A DNA stretch of 61,255 bases from Zarea fungicola (lineage: Eukaryota; Ascomycota; Sordariomycetes; Hypocreales; Cordycipitaceae): the NCBI GenBank assembly GCA_900169235.1, contig FWCC01000074.1, positions 1-61,255 on the forward strand, in the 5' to 3' direction. The first letter of the stretch is position 1; every line of letters starts with the position of its first letter. Shown here piece by piece: positions 10,337-20,697 of this stretch. Both the position numbers and the translations under genes were made by a program. The notes under the pieces were generated by a model that saw only the letters and a program-made list of their open reading frames with translations, ran no database searches and was not told the DNA's origin.

Positions 10337-13026
10337 TTATAAAAGATCCGCTTCATGTGCAGTAGTTTGTATCTTCCAAAGCTTTGCGTACCGCCCATCG
10401 AGCTGCAGCAGCTCGCGGTGCGTCCCGCTCTCGACAATCTCGCCCTTGTGCACCACCATGATCCTATCCGCCGCCACCACCGTCGACAGGCGGTGCGCAA
10501 TCGTAAATACTGTGCGGCCCTGGCTCAGCGCCTTGATGGCCTGCTGCACGCTCGCCTCGGTCTCGGAGTCGACGGAGCTGGTGGCCTCGTCGAGGACCAC
10601 GATGCGGGGCCGGCGGATGATGACGCGCGCAATGGCCAGGCGCTGCAGCTCGCCGCCGCTGAGGCGCACGCCGCGCTCGCCGATGCGCGACCGGTAGCCG
10701 TCGGGGAAGGACAGGATCTGGTCGTGGATGCAGGCGAGCCGGCACGCCTCGAAGACGTCCTGCTCGGTCGCATACGGCCGCGCATACAGCAGGTTCTCCA
10801 TGATGGTCTGGTCAAAGACGGACGGGTCCTGCGGGACGGCGCCGAGGTTGTCGCGGATGCTGTCGAGGGTCACGTCGCGCAGGTCCTGGCCGTCAATGGT
10901 GATGCTGCCGTGGGTCACGTCGTAGAAGCGGAAGAGCAGCTTGAGGATGGTGGACTTGCCGCTTCCCGTCTCGCCGACGAGGGCAATGGACTGGCCCGGT
11001 TCGGCGCGGAAGGAGACGCCGCGCAGAATCTGGCGGTCGGGCCCGTAGGAAAAGGACACGTCGTTGAACTCGATGGCGCAGTCGGTGATGCGCAGCGGTG
11101 CCGCGCCGTCCTTGTCCAGGACGGAGGGCTTGGTTTGCAGCAGCTGGTACAGCCACTCGGCCTTGACGAGCTGGGACGTTGTTTCCTGGACTTGATGCGC
11201 GAGGCTCATCATGGGCCAGCTGATCTCGGACCAGTACGTGGTTAGGAAGACGAAGCTGCTGACCGTGGAGCTGCCATCTGCTACACGTGTCGCTACCATG
11301 TAGCAGACCGCCATGTAACCCAGCTCGAGAAAGATTTCCTGCGTCGAATAGACCAGCTCACTGACGTCCATGTACCTGCGCGTCGAGAGCAGGCTCTTCA
11401 GAACGGCACTGTTGTATCGCCGATGCTCATGCTGAGCGCGGTTGTGGATGGCGACTGTGTACCAATTACTAATGGAATCGTAGAGAACCTTGTTTTGCTC
11501 CTGGTCATTGTTGACAAACTTGCGCTCCAGGTCTGCCGTAAACTTGTTCCCCTTGAGCGTGATATATGTGTTGATCACCAGCGCAAAGAGCATCACGATT
11601 CCAATAGACACGTCAAACTTCTTGGTAAGGTAGATGGCAGCAATAACGAGATCAATAATTCTTGGACCAAGACTGAGGATAGTGTTGAGGAGATAGGTGA
11701 TGTTTGTTCCCTGCTCAATGGCTGTGATAACCTTGCCCGTGCTTCTTGATGTGTGATAGTCCATGGAGAGACTCATGACGTGCGAGAAGGCCAGGGAGTT
11801 CAGCTGGTAAGTGGAGAACTGTGCCACACGGGTTCGTGCAAAACTGTCCAATAACTTGATAGTGAGACTCACTGGGAACTCTAAAATAAAGTAGATGGAG
11901 AGCTCTCTGAAGGGGACACGACCTGTCCAACGTCAGTATGTCAGTATAGGATAGCCTAAAGAATCTACGCGGCAGTTGCACTTTTCGTACCTGTACTTTG
12001 GCTACTGGTAAGTGCGTCGATGATTTTCGCAAGCTGAATGGGAATGAATAGTGTCGTCAGACGCTGCGTTGATAGACACACAACCATAACCATGAGCCAA
12101 AACTGCGCCATTCGGTCCTTGTAAGGGATGATGTGAGGCATGAAGATGAGGAAGCCTTTGAGATAGCCAACCCACCCAACCTCTTGGAGTCGCTGTTTCT
12201 GGAGGAGCTTAATTCTGTCCTCTTCCTCGTCCTCCTCTCCAAGCACGCTTTCATCATCATCTCCGCCATCTTTGGCGCGATTGGAATCATTGTCTGAGTT
12301 TGGCGTTGATCCATACGTGGTTGTAGCCCGGCTTGACGGAGTTGTTGCCTGTGCGCCCAAGAGCGACTCGGCCTCTCCATCTGACTGTGCCTTTTCTGGC
12401 TTTTCGCGTCGCAGCAAACATAGAGTAGGCAATACTGCCAATGCAAGAATGGCGATGCGCGCTAGCTGAATGACGACGTGGGTGGTTCTCCAGCGATCGC
12501 TGTCAGCCAACGGCTCTGTGTTGGTCGCTATCTGTGCAACATCGCATGCGCCGGCAATAGTCCATGCGATCAGATATTTCCACCAGCTAGGTGATTTGCT
12601 CTCCAGCAAAATAATTGTGATGAGCGACCACACGAACGACGAGCCGAGTGAGTAGGCCTGCTACGGGATCAGATGACTGGCAGGCAAAGGGTAGAGGGAA
12701 GAAGACGTACGACAACCGTAGGTAAGGGATTGAAATTATTTTCTACCCGACTTTGTACTTGAAGGAGAATCGATTCGGCAAGCTAGGCGACGATGAGCAG
12801 AAGATCATGAGGCGGCGCGGTCGCGTAAATGGCTCACAAAACTTAGCGCCAAAAATGGCGATACCCAGTGCAGGCGCCATCGCTGCGCCTGTGTGATGGT
12901 GTAGGTCGGAAACCCGGATTTGAAAGCAAAAAGACTGCGAATTGCAGGAATTAAAACAAACAGCGCTATGAGCACCAAGGGGTACGCGATGTTTAGAGAA
13001 TCAACTAGGTCAAACGGCCCGTCCAT
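10337..13026 (-). CDS. HMT1-type vacuolar ABC half-transporter
   Basis: Four exons read well: 13026-12838, 12782-12711, 12657-11991 and 11922-10337, with introns of 55, 53 and 68 nt, all GT-AG and phase-consistent, giving 837 residues. The N-terminal part has several hydrophobic helices (an extra membrane domain) and an acidic loop rich in Asp/Glu. Then follow the six-helix ABC membrane domain and one nucleotide-binding domain. The Walker A motif GETGSGKST is near residues 626-634, the ABC signature LSGGE near 730, and Walker B IVVLDEA near 750-756 with the D-loop SSVD and an AHR H-loop. One NBD plus an N-terminal extension is the layout of ABCB half-transporters of the HMT1/ATM type. Fission yeast Hmt1 works at the vacuole membrane in cadmium and phytochelatin tolerance. 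Substrate here is inference. All key ATPase residues are present, so it should be functional. Confidence 0.92.
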
Positions 13027-15183
13027 GATGCAGTTGTTTGTTTTCAAGGGAATAACAGTCGACAATCGGCTGTTTCCAATGCGGCTAGATATAATAAGTT
13101 CTGTTCGCTGCCTGGTTGTGAATAGAGACTTTTTAAGGAAATATTCGACATGTGATAATGACGCGCGTCTATCGAGTCAAAGAATGAAAGAGCTGACTTT
13201 GGTTGGCCGCAGACACGAACAAAGGAGAAACGGCCAGGCTGACACACTGCCCAAGTAGCTGCCTGCTCGTTAGCATAGCCTCATAGGGCTGTTCAGTTGA
13301 CCCAAAGTAGCATTGAAAATACGGTGTTATTTAGAGAAAAATAGGCTTGCCTAATTGTGGGATAGTAAGATTCGTATAAATGCCCGGCTTCTGCTAAAAT
13401 GGATAAAAGTGGGAGGAGGTTCTTTCTTCTTTCTTGGAGCGTGGCTGTGTAGTTACTAATCCTCCAACCAATTAGCAAAGGCACTGGAGGCCTACCTGGG
13501 AAGTTTTAGCGTAAAGGTTAGTAATTGATTAACTCCCTGCCTTGGTTTCCTTTTCGCGAATCATTAAATAGAGTAAAGAAATGAAAGAAAATTGAAACAA
13601 TTAAAGAAATTTAAGAAACCCAAAGAATCTAAGAAATTAAGTAATTCAGGAAATTAGAGAACATTTCGTACATTGAGTGTCTTTTCGCAACCCTGCAATT
13701 AGAGTCTCAAAACAACAACGAGGACTGCCAACTTCGTGTTTAGTAGCCTTGATCCTATTTCCTCTATTCGGCTCATAGCTGGTGAGACGTGTCGCTAGCA
13801 AGGGCGATTGATCTAATTGCAAGGAATTCATCTGCCCGTCTCCGTGGAACGGAAGCGGCGCCACGATGCTCAATGATTAGTTATTGACAACGCTGAAATT
13901 TTCCCAAGTGGGGTTTCGCACACACAACGCAAGCTTTTGCAGGCCGTAGGCCGTGCCAAAGCTGCATGCCTACATAGGTTACTCCGCTACGTGGTAGTCT
14001 GGCAAAGTGACACGTTTTCACACTACTACGGCCACTAGACGGAATAAACAAAGTAAAGTTTATTGTTTTATAACTACTCTGTATCTATATCCTAAAGGAT
14101 CTTGGTAGCTAGCTTTCTGACTTGAGTATGCAATAGAGGGTTGCTAGTGGCATCTTAAGTAAGGATCTAGTAAATAATGTTACATATAGGGGCCGCCAGA
14201 AGTGGCGTCCTCTGGGCCACAAATAGCAGGCCCATCGTCACCAGCTAGAGTTAATGAACAACCTTTACTTCAATACTTCTTGCTGCATATATTAACAGCG
14301 ATGAAGGTAGTAACTAAGAACCCTGCTGGCTATCTAATAGTTAAGAGCAGTGTATCGCTAATTCTAGCGGTAGCCCGGTAGCCCCGTTAGAATTGACTTC
14401 CGTCAGGTCATAACGAGAGGACCCTTCGGGGTTTGGCAATCGTAATAGATATTTTTCTAGGTTTCCCACACTGCTAGTGGTCGATTTTTCCTTAACTATT
14501 AGCTATAAGTGATTATTACCTTGGAGTTAGAAAAGCTTTTGGCTGGCTACCACAGATGACAAATGAGATTAGTGACTAGGCTACCAAGTATATAATTTAA
14601 ACGGGAAGTGTCTATAAATTGAGATTTATTACTGTATTAGTCGTCTTTAGTATGTAGAGGACCCTTAAGTGTTGTCAACATTCCTCTTTACCTATATAAG
14701 CTTAATCAAGTAACTCATATCCTAATTCAGCCATTTCTTTACCCTAATAGTTCTTGATACTCTTGTTGTTGCTTGGCTGAGCGACCGCTGCCTAGCGTGG
14801 TGCCGTTATTAGGACCTTGAGCAGATATATCTAGTTATAGAAACCAAGATAATTTTAGCTTTTATTTATTTACAAGCTTATATAAAAGTAAGCATTTTAA
14901 ACGACTCGAGCTTCTTTATCTTCTCCTATAATGGTGCTTTAAAATGTGTACTAAAGTATATTCCATATGTGAATAATTTGTCACGGATTACAAGGTCCTT
15001 TGCAACTTTTATTGATACCCATGTTGACTTCCTTTATCAAGAAATGCCACTGCTGACGAGGGAAGGACTGTTGAGAGAAAACCAAGTGGTGCCAATTTGG
15101 AGGCCGGGCAGGCTTCTGCACACCAAACGACGCTGGCAAGAGGCAATACCATCAAATTTCGCACTTGACCGACTGGTACACGC
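13027..15183. other. AT-rich gene-free tract at the start of the accessory region
   Basis: The left few hundred bases are the promoter of the ABC transporter. From about 13.3 kb the sequence turns AT-rich and loses coding character, with many short frames that do not resemble proteins. Around 14,329-14,375 there is a segment that recurs inverted near 24,335-24,385. This looks like mutated transposon debris, but no transposase could be read. Confidence 0.45.
14329..14378. repeat. Short dispersed repeat, inverted copy at about 24,335-24,385
   Basis: The segment TTAAGAGCAGTGTATCGCTA at 14,341 matches the reverse complement of the 24.3 kb region (TTAAGAGCAGCGTATCGCTA), and the match continues weakly on both sides. 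The 24.3 kb copy contains a near-palindrome (TATCGCTAG...AACGATA), which is what a transposon terminal repeat could leave. Confidence 0.5.
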
Positions 15184-15814
15184 CTAATCACATCCAGTAG
15201 GGCGGTTCGACAAACACTGGGTTGTACAAGTCCTTCCGATCAGGGTATTTCGCGTAAGTCCAGAGACGTAGTGGTTCATACGGGTTGATACACAATGATC
15301 AAAAACCTTTTCAGCAGCGGCAACCAAATCTCCCCTTACCGCATGAACAACTGGATTAGCCCAGCTAATACAGCAGACTCCGCAGCAATCGGATCGACAG
15401 ATTGACCTGGGTGAGCTTGGGATCGTGATGCCAGATTCATAGATGTCGCCAATAAGGAGATTGCAGTGATCCTCAGGAGCGAAATGGGAACGGCCGCACT
15501 CGACATCATTAGTGCCGCAAACACGTTCTGTCATCTGATGGTCCTCCGACGGCGTGGTAGCAGCAGTAGACGTAGAATTATCATCACCGTATCTACAGTC
15601 TGGTTAGCCCTCGACTAAAACAGGTGATATTTCAAACCTACATGGTGAGTGTAACGGTGTTGTTTTGCGTTTGGCTAATGATTTGGTGTTGAAGGATGAC
15701 AAGTCCCTCGGGAGTCTCCGGTAGGGCAGAGAGGATGTTGTCATTTGCTTTCTCGGTACTGCTAGCCAAGACAGTGCCGACCAGGCATGTCATGAAGAGC
15801 GTCATAGACCACAT
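15184..15814 (-). CDS. Secreted Cys-rich protein, CCISW family, copy A1
   Basis: Two exons: 15814-15642 and 15592-15184, with a 49-nt GT-AG intron in phase 2; total 193 residues. The ATG at 15814 begins a clear signal peptide (MWSMTLFMTCLVGTVLA). After a variable Ser/Thr-rich linker comes a conserved C-terminal domain with about ten Cys, including the run VCCISW and the terminal QCLSNRPTGC. I do not know a named Pfam family for it; similar proteins of unknown function occur in fungal secretomes. The closest relative in the window is the gene at 34,886-35,538, which keeps the same intron position and phase; the gene at 16,693 is transcribed divergently from a shared 0.9 kb spacer. It is probably exported and disulphide-bonded. 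Function is unknown; effector or defence roles are only guesses. Confidence 0.82.
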
Positions 15815-16692
15815 GGCGAGATGAATAGAATTTTGTTGCACCGGATCGATCTAATCCAGTCTTCTGACGTTGTGAGACGCTACGAACATGTCCGACAGGC
15901 TCAAGGAGTAGGTACCTTCTTATACTGTCGTAGTTGTTGTATGCAGGCCACATTTTACCGAGTGGAAGTCCTGGTTTACGCCTTGAGGCTTATCTTTTAC
16001 AATATATGAGCTGATCCATGAGCCGAACCGCGGATTCAACTGCACGCCAACTGCTCGCTTACTGGTCGCTGACTCGCTGACTCGCCACTCTTCTTGATGT
16101 CCTAGGCAGCAAGACGGCGCGGGTGGATTTTCTGACCAGGAGCTGAGCCTAGACCCGTGAAATAATAAGCTTCGAGGCGCCCGGAATATCCACACTTCGG
16201 GGAGCTAATCTAACAGTGTGAAGAGAACCTGTCTTGTCCGTGATAACCAGTCTTCCGCGTGAAATGAGATTTGTTTCCTCGGATGACCACCTATGAGTGT
16301 GTCCTCGAGTGGGGTGTAGCACGAGTAATACCAGTCTTGGCGACCTGACAAGTTGATAACTGCCGCACATCTCAACAAAACTCCAAAGCCGAGGCTGGCT
16401 CTCGTACTATTCCGGCTTACAAGTAGCCGTACCTTTGATATCGGATTTAATAAATTACAATGCTCCTTGAGGCTTACATTGCTATTTAGTGCTTATTTGA
16501 TTACACGTTGAGACTTCCACAGTGTCAGTATTCTTCTTCATTTACTGATTTATCAGCCGTGCGCAACTATCGGATGTATCGACCTACATCAGGTATATAG
16601 AATGAGCAGCTCTCCCTTTGAGCTTGAAAATTAAGTACCGTTATCTTATCTTCTTTTATTTTATTCAGTAAGACGTTTCCCTTTTGTTCGTT
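15815..16692. promoter_or_regulatory. Divergent promoter region of two CCISW-family genes
   Basis: An 878-bp spacer separates two divergently transcribed family members. Several stretches are shared with the region right of the paralogue at 34.9-35.5 kb, for example the AGCCGAACCG and ATTCAACTGC segments (about 16,020-16,045) and GGCTTACAAGT...TTGATATCG (about 16,414-16,445). Conservation outside the coding part may reflect common origin only, or retained control sequences. Confidence 0.5.
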
Positions 16693-17290
16693 ATGGTTTC
16701 TCCTGCCAGCATGCTCTTTAGCCTGGGCAGCATTGGCTATGTACTTGGTGGGATCGTGCCTCGTACACCTGACGATTCCATTCTGCAGCAATATGATGTA
16801 ACGGGATTGGACGGTCTGACATACGCTGTCACTGTGTAAGTTTGATTGTGTGGTTACTTAAACAGTATCGACTCTGATATCATAAATTAGCTATGGCTGG
16901 GAGAACTCTACTTCTCTCAAAACAGCTGACGACGCAACCGACTTCGCCGCACGTGGATGTGGCACCGAGACGGTTCAGTGCTCTGGAAGTCATCGCGCAA
17001 CAAACATAGCGTGTACCACCTTGATCCGCGGTGTTGGGACTGGAATCAACTTACCCTCATCGCCTCGATCAATCTGTCTCTCCCACTCTGATAATGATAA
17101 TCAATGCTGCATTTCTTGGTCTGCGCCAGTCAGTGGCGCCATAGAATCAAACTTGGTGCATGCGGCGGATAGGGTGATTAGACAGTGTATCAGTCCCGAT
17201 TCATCGCTTTCAGGCCTTACACGCAACACACAGCTCGGGAGAACCTGTGTTACGCAGTGCTTGTCAAACCGGCCCACCGGCTGTTCTTGA
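16693..17290 (+). CDS. Secreted Cys-rich protein, CCISW family, copy A2
   Basis: Two exons: 16693-16835 and 16891-17290, with a 55-nt GT-AG intron in phase 2; total 180 residues. The N-terminus has a hydrophobic stretch compatible with a signal peptide (MFSLGSIGYVLGG-like, after MVSPAS). The exon junction falls just before YGWENSTS, the same place as YGDDNSTS in copy A1 and YGDSNST in the 34.9 kb copy, which supports both the splicing and the family assignment. The C-terminal domain repeats the pattern SSPRSIC, QCCISWSAPV and TQCLSNRPTGC. It is more distant from copy A1 than the 34.9 kb gene is. It appears intact. Function unknown. Confidence 0.8.
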
Positions 17291-18340
17291 CCTAATCATG
17301 ACGGCATTAGAGGACGGAATTAGTGTTTGGAACTTGGTTTTCGGTTCAAAACCTAATGTATGCACATGGAGGCTGTATCACAACTAGAAAATTTCTGTAG
17401 CACCAAATAGCGCCCGGACTTGCAAACAAACATATTCTTTTCAAAAATATGTTGAAAATATGTTGGGATTTTTGCAATTAAGATGAAATCAAATTCGATA
17501 AATTCGAAGCTCACAATAGTTTAAGTAGCAGGCGTTCAATCTGTCTTGCCAAGGCAAACCACACTGTCCACTCGTCGCTTGTCTGTGGACTCAATTACAG
17601 AGCAGCATAAAATTCTTGGACTTGATAAACGGTGTCTCTACAGCGGCAGCATCCGGAGTCACTATTCAATTTGAGCAAAAAGGATAGCAATTATATAAAG
17701 TTGAGAGAGAAAATCACAAATTTTGATATTGAATTGAGGCTGTCAGTGGAGGAAACTGTGCCGGGTTTTCGGCAGTGGTTCTGGATACTTTGCTCCAACA
17801 AAGGGCGTCACCTAGTTTAGACTGTGATCTTGAGTTTTTTGAGGAAGAATTCTATTTTGGCCACTTCCGACTCAGCAAAAGCACCCCTACTAGCGTGGTA
17901 CCTCGTCGAGAGTTATGAAAGTGATGCAGGGATTTGGCGGCTGGCCACTGCCAGATTTAGTAAATCGTCCTTTTTATGCAGACAACTCGCCGCCGAGTCA
18001 AAACGAAAAGCCCAGGTGGAAACTCAAAGATCACAGTCTTACAGCAGTGGGGCACCGTCCGCCAACAGAGGCAGTGTTATCTGACACCACAAGACTAATA
18101 GTCTACATAACTCAAGTCCCCAGATGTAGTTGCTGCTCTCGAAGCTACCGCGAGACCAATCATGTATGAACTTGAACGTGCTATTTTGGTATCAAACACG
18201 CCATAGCTTCTTCGCCTAGCTTAGACTAGAATAGGAGTGGCAATGGTAATAGGGTTTATAAATTTCTATTTAAAGGCCTGTCCTCCCACTTTGAAGTTCA
18301 CAATTTCATTCATTATAACGCGTTTATTACTTACTGAAAC
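17291..18340. other. Intergenic region, no gene recognised
   Basis: Non-coding by inspection. Near the right end, TTTATAAAT at about 18,256-18,264 is a likely TATA element for the gene starting at 18,341. Confidence 0.4.
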
Positions 18341-18814
18341 ATGCAACTCTCCTTTTCCGTCTTTGCTCTAATTGCCTCTGGCGTAGCGCATGGTGCAGAG
18401 TCACCTGTGGCAGCACCACTTGATGATGATACTTTCTACAAAATGACCCTCCCAGAGTTCACTGCTGATGGTCTAAGAGTTGTCGATCTGCGATTCGACA
18501 ATAATCTCGACAAACGAGCCGTCTGTGGTAGTCTTCCTGGGGTTGCTAATGGCGAATGTGTCAGATACTACAGCGACACAGGCTGTGCTGACCGAAACCA
18601 CATTAAAGGCTATAAGCCAACCTGTGCTGGGAACTGCTATGTGGATAAATTTCACTCGGTCAAGGCCATTGGTGACGGGACCTACTCTACAAACTGTGAT
18701 CTCTTTTCCGATACTTTATGCCAGAAGAAGATTGCTAGCGTTGGAGGCAAGACTGGCGGTGGACAGTGTGCAAATGCTAATGGATGGAGCATGCGTTGCT
18801 ACTATCGATGCTGA
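18341..18814 (+). CDS. Secreted Cys-rich protein with dibasic processing site
   Basis: An intronless 157-residue frame with a clear signal peptide (residues 1 to about 18, ending in GVAHG or AHGA). A short pro-segment follows, ending in LDKR at residues 56-59, a typical Kex2-like cleavage site. The remaining 98 residues hold ten Cys, beginning AVCGSLPGVANGEC and ending MRCYYRC, consistent with five disulphides. I do not recognise a named family; the size, leader and cysteine spacing fit small secreted proteins of plant- or animal-associated fungi, where some are effectors or antimicrobial proteins. A TATA-like element lies about 80 bp upstream. The gene appears intact. Confidence 0.82.
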   Translation: MQLSFSVFALIASGVAHGAESPVAAPLDDDTFYKMTLPEFTADGLRVVDLRFDNNLDKRAVCGSLPGVANGECVRYYSDTGCADRNHIKGYKPTCAGNCYVDKFHSVKAIGDGTYSTNCDLFSDTLCQKKIASVGGKTGGGQCANANGWSMRCYYRC

Positions 18815-19857
18815 TGCATGCCGTACTCCGATATCACTCGTCAACTATGAGTCTGCAATTATCTCCAGGTTAAATGGGACACATGGGAGCGAGGTGGGAA
18901 CCGTGCAACGTGTACTATCCGTTGTAGCTCCGTCTGGGTTTAGAACAGCATGTTCATTTCTGTGTACTACTACGAGCACCAGGTAGTGGCGGAAATAATC
19001 AGTTCGACTACACGTCTGCGTGTTGTATGCTTTTATCACACGGGCACCTTCCCTGATATGAAACAAAATACCTAATCGACCGCTGGATGGGTATTTAGGG
19101 TCGGCTTCTAGTGACAGAATACAGTCAATACATTCGTAACTATGAGGAATTCCTGCTCTGCGTGACAGCTTTCTTATCAGTAAGGGGTCATTCGTAGTAG
19201 CAACTAGTTGCAAACGGTACCAGTAATAGTAGGGCCATTCTCGTAGGGCCACGGTGGAGTACACTCAGAGCTTTCACTGCACGGTCGCAGTAATGGCCAA
19301 GATAAGACAACGTTGTTCCTATGTGTGGGGGGATTGACTTGTAAGCACTATTGTTTAGATAGGAAATACCGGTAAGCTTGCTTTAAGCTATTTTACGCTT
19401 AGGAACTAACCTACTTGTGCTAAAGCGAGATTAGGTCACACTCTACACTAAACGCCTCTAGGTCCAATACATGTGAGGATGAATGCAGGTGGTTTAGAAC
19501 ATTGTTGGTCAGTCTAAGCAAAGCCTCGTTATGGAGAGTTCCACTCTTATCTCTATTGGCAGTTACTAGGTCGTCACTGTGACAATATGCAGCAGGAGGC
19601 TATTGGGTTGATCCGATCTTACATGACTAGCTAGTGTGTCCACTATCTATCCATTATTGATACTGGTAGCTGGCAAAACAGCGGCCTACCACATGTGCGA
19701 GAAGATAGTAAACAAATCGGAACAGTCTTGTGCTAAATTACAAGTCATCTGAAAGAAGTGAAATTATTATTGTCCTGCCATTTCTATTCCTCCTTGTCTT
19801 GTTAGTTGAATGTCCCACCCTAGAAAGAGTGGCTAGGCTCGCTATGACACTATTTAT
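18815..19857. other. Intergenic region, no gene recognised
   Basis: An open frame on the minus strand (about 18,845-19,264) has no signal peptide or recognisable motif and is judged chance. A segment near 19,673-19,715 resembles one near 24,523-24,562, suggesting dispersed repeat material. Confidence 0.4.
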
Positions 19858-20697
19858 TTAGCATCGGACGTTATTGTAGCCTGTACTACAGCCATAGTTT
19901 AGCCATTGATTTGTTCTGGGATTCATTGCAGGGGCCGTAGCGCCTCCATTGACATATTCTGGACGGCAGCCACCGCAGGAGCTTTTAACAGTGCAGCTCT
20001 GAGACCAGAACCATCCCCATGCAATGTAAGGCTGGGTCCAGACTTGAACGACGCTGTTGCTGTTCACATTGCAAAGGTATGTCCTAGATGAGGAGTAGGT
20101 CTGGGTCACTGAAATGCCCAAACTAGCAGACAAGATATCTTTTATGAGACTCCAGCTCAAGCCAGCATTCTGTTCAATCGCGATAGAGTAGCTCGTTTGG
20201 ATATTTTGGGAGCCGCCAGCACCAGATCTTCCAGTAAAGAGGCAGCTGGAGGCTGGGCTCCATGACCCAGGCCATTGCTGTGTCTGCTTAGCATAGGTTT
20301 TGGTATACCTAGCAGGAACAATGCATGGCCCAGCCTCTCGACTAGAAAGAGACGAAACGTTGTGTGCAGCGTCGTACTCAACAGTAGCCAAGCTAACAAA
20401 GGCCCGCTGGTCGCTAAGGTAGATTGTGTGATTGGCGTCTTTGCAATTAGTATCTTATGTAGGACATGACATGACTTAATGTAGACACTACTCACCAGGG
20501 TTCGCCATCAGATACTCCTCAAATATCGTGGTGTTCATGACGGATTCACTTGGAAAATTGTTTAGTATATTTTTATGGAGTTCACGTCGGGTGAGTGTTG
20601 TTGCTCCAGGAGGAGGAGCAAAGTCGGAAGCGAGAATGCTCAGGTCTACCATGGCAGCAACAGCGGTAGTTACTGGAAACAGCCGGTACAACTTCAT
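19858..20697 (-). CDS. Secreted Trp/Cys-containing protein of unknown function
   Basis: Two exons: 20697-20496 and 20438-19858, with a 57-nt phase-1 GT-AG intron that has a TACTAAT branch-like site near its end; total 260 residues. The ATG at 20697 begins a signal peptide (MKLYRLFPVTTAVAAMVDLS region). A pro-like segment contains TRRE around residues 36-39, a possible dibasic site. The second half has several Cys and many Trp, Tyr and Ser residues, with strand-like repeats (for example SLGISVTQTYSSSRTYLC and WTQPYIAWGWFW) and a final CGGC motif, suggesting a beta-rich disulphide-bonded exported protein. I recognise it only as a fungal secreted hypothetical protein. An acceptor nearer the second exon (CTTAG) would break the frame, so the CAAAG acceptor was chosen. 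Confidence 0.75.

Noticed and set aside
10355..11245. Plus-strand 296-residue open frame
   Set aside because: Antisense to the conserved nucleotide-binding domain of the ABC transporter; low-complexity shadow rich in Ala, Val, Asp and Gly.
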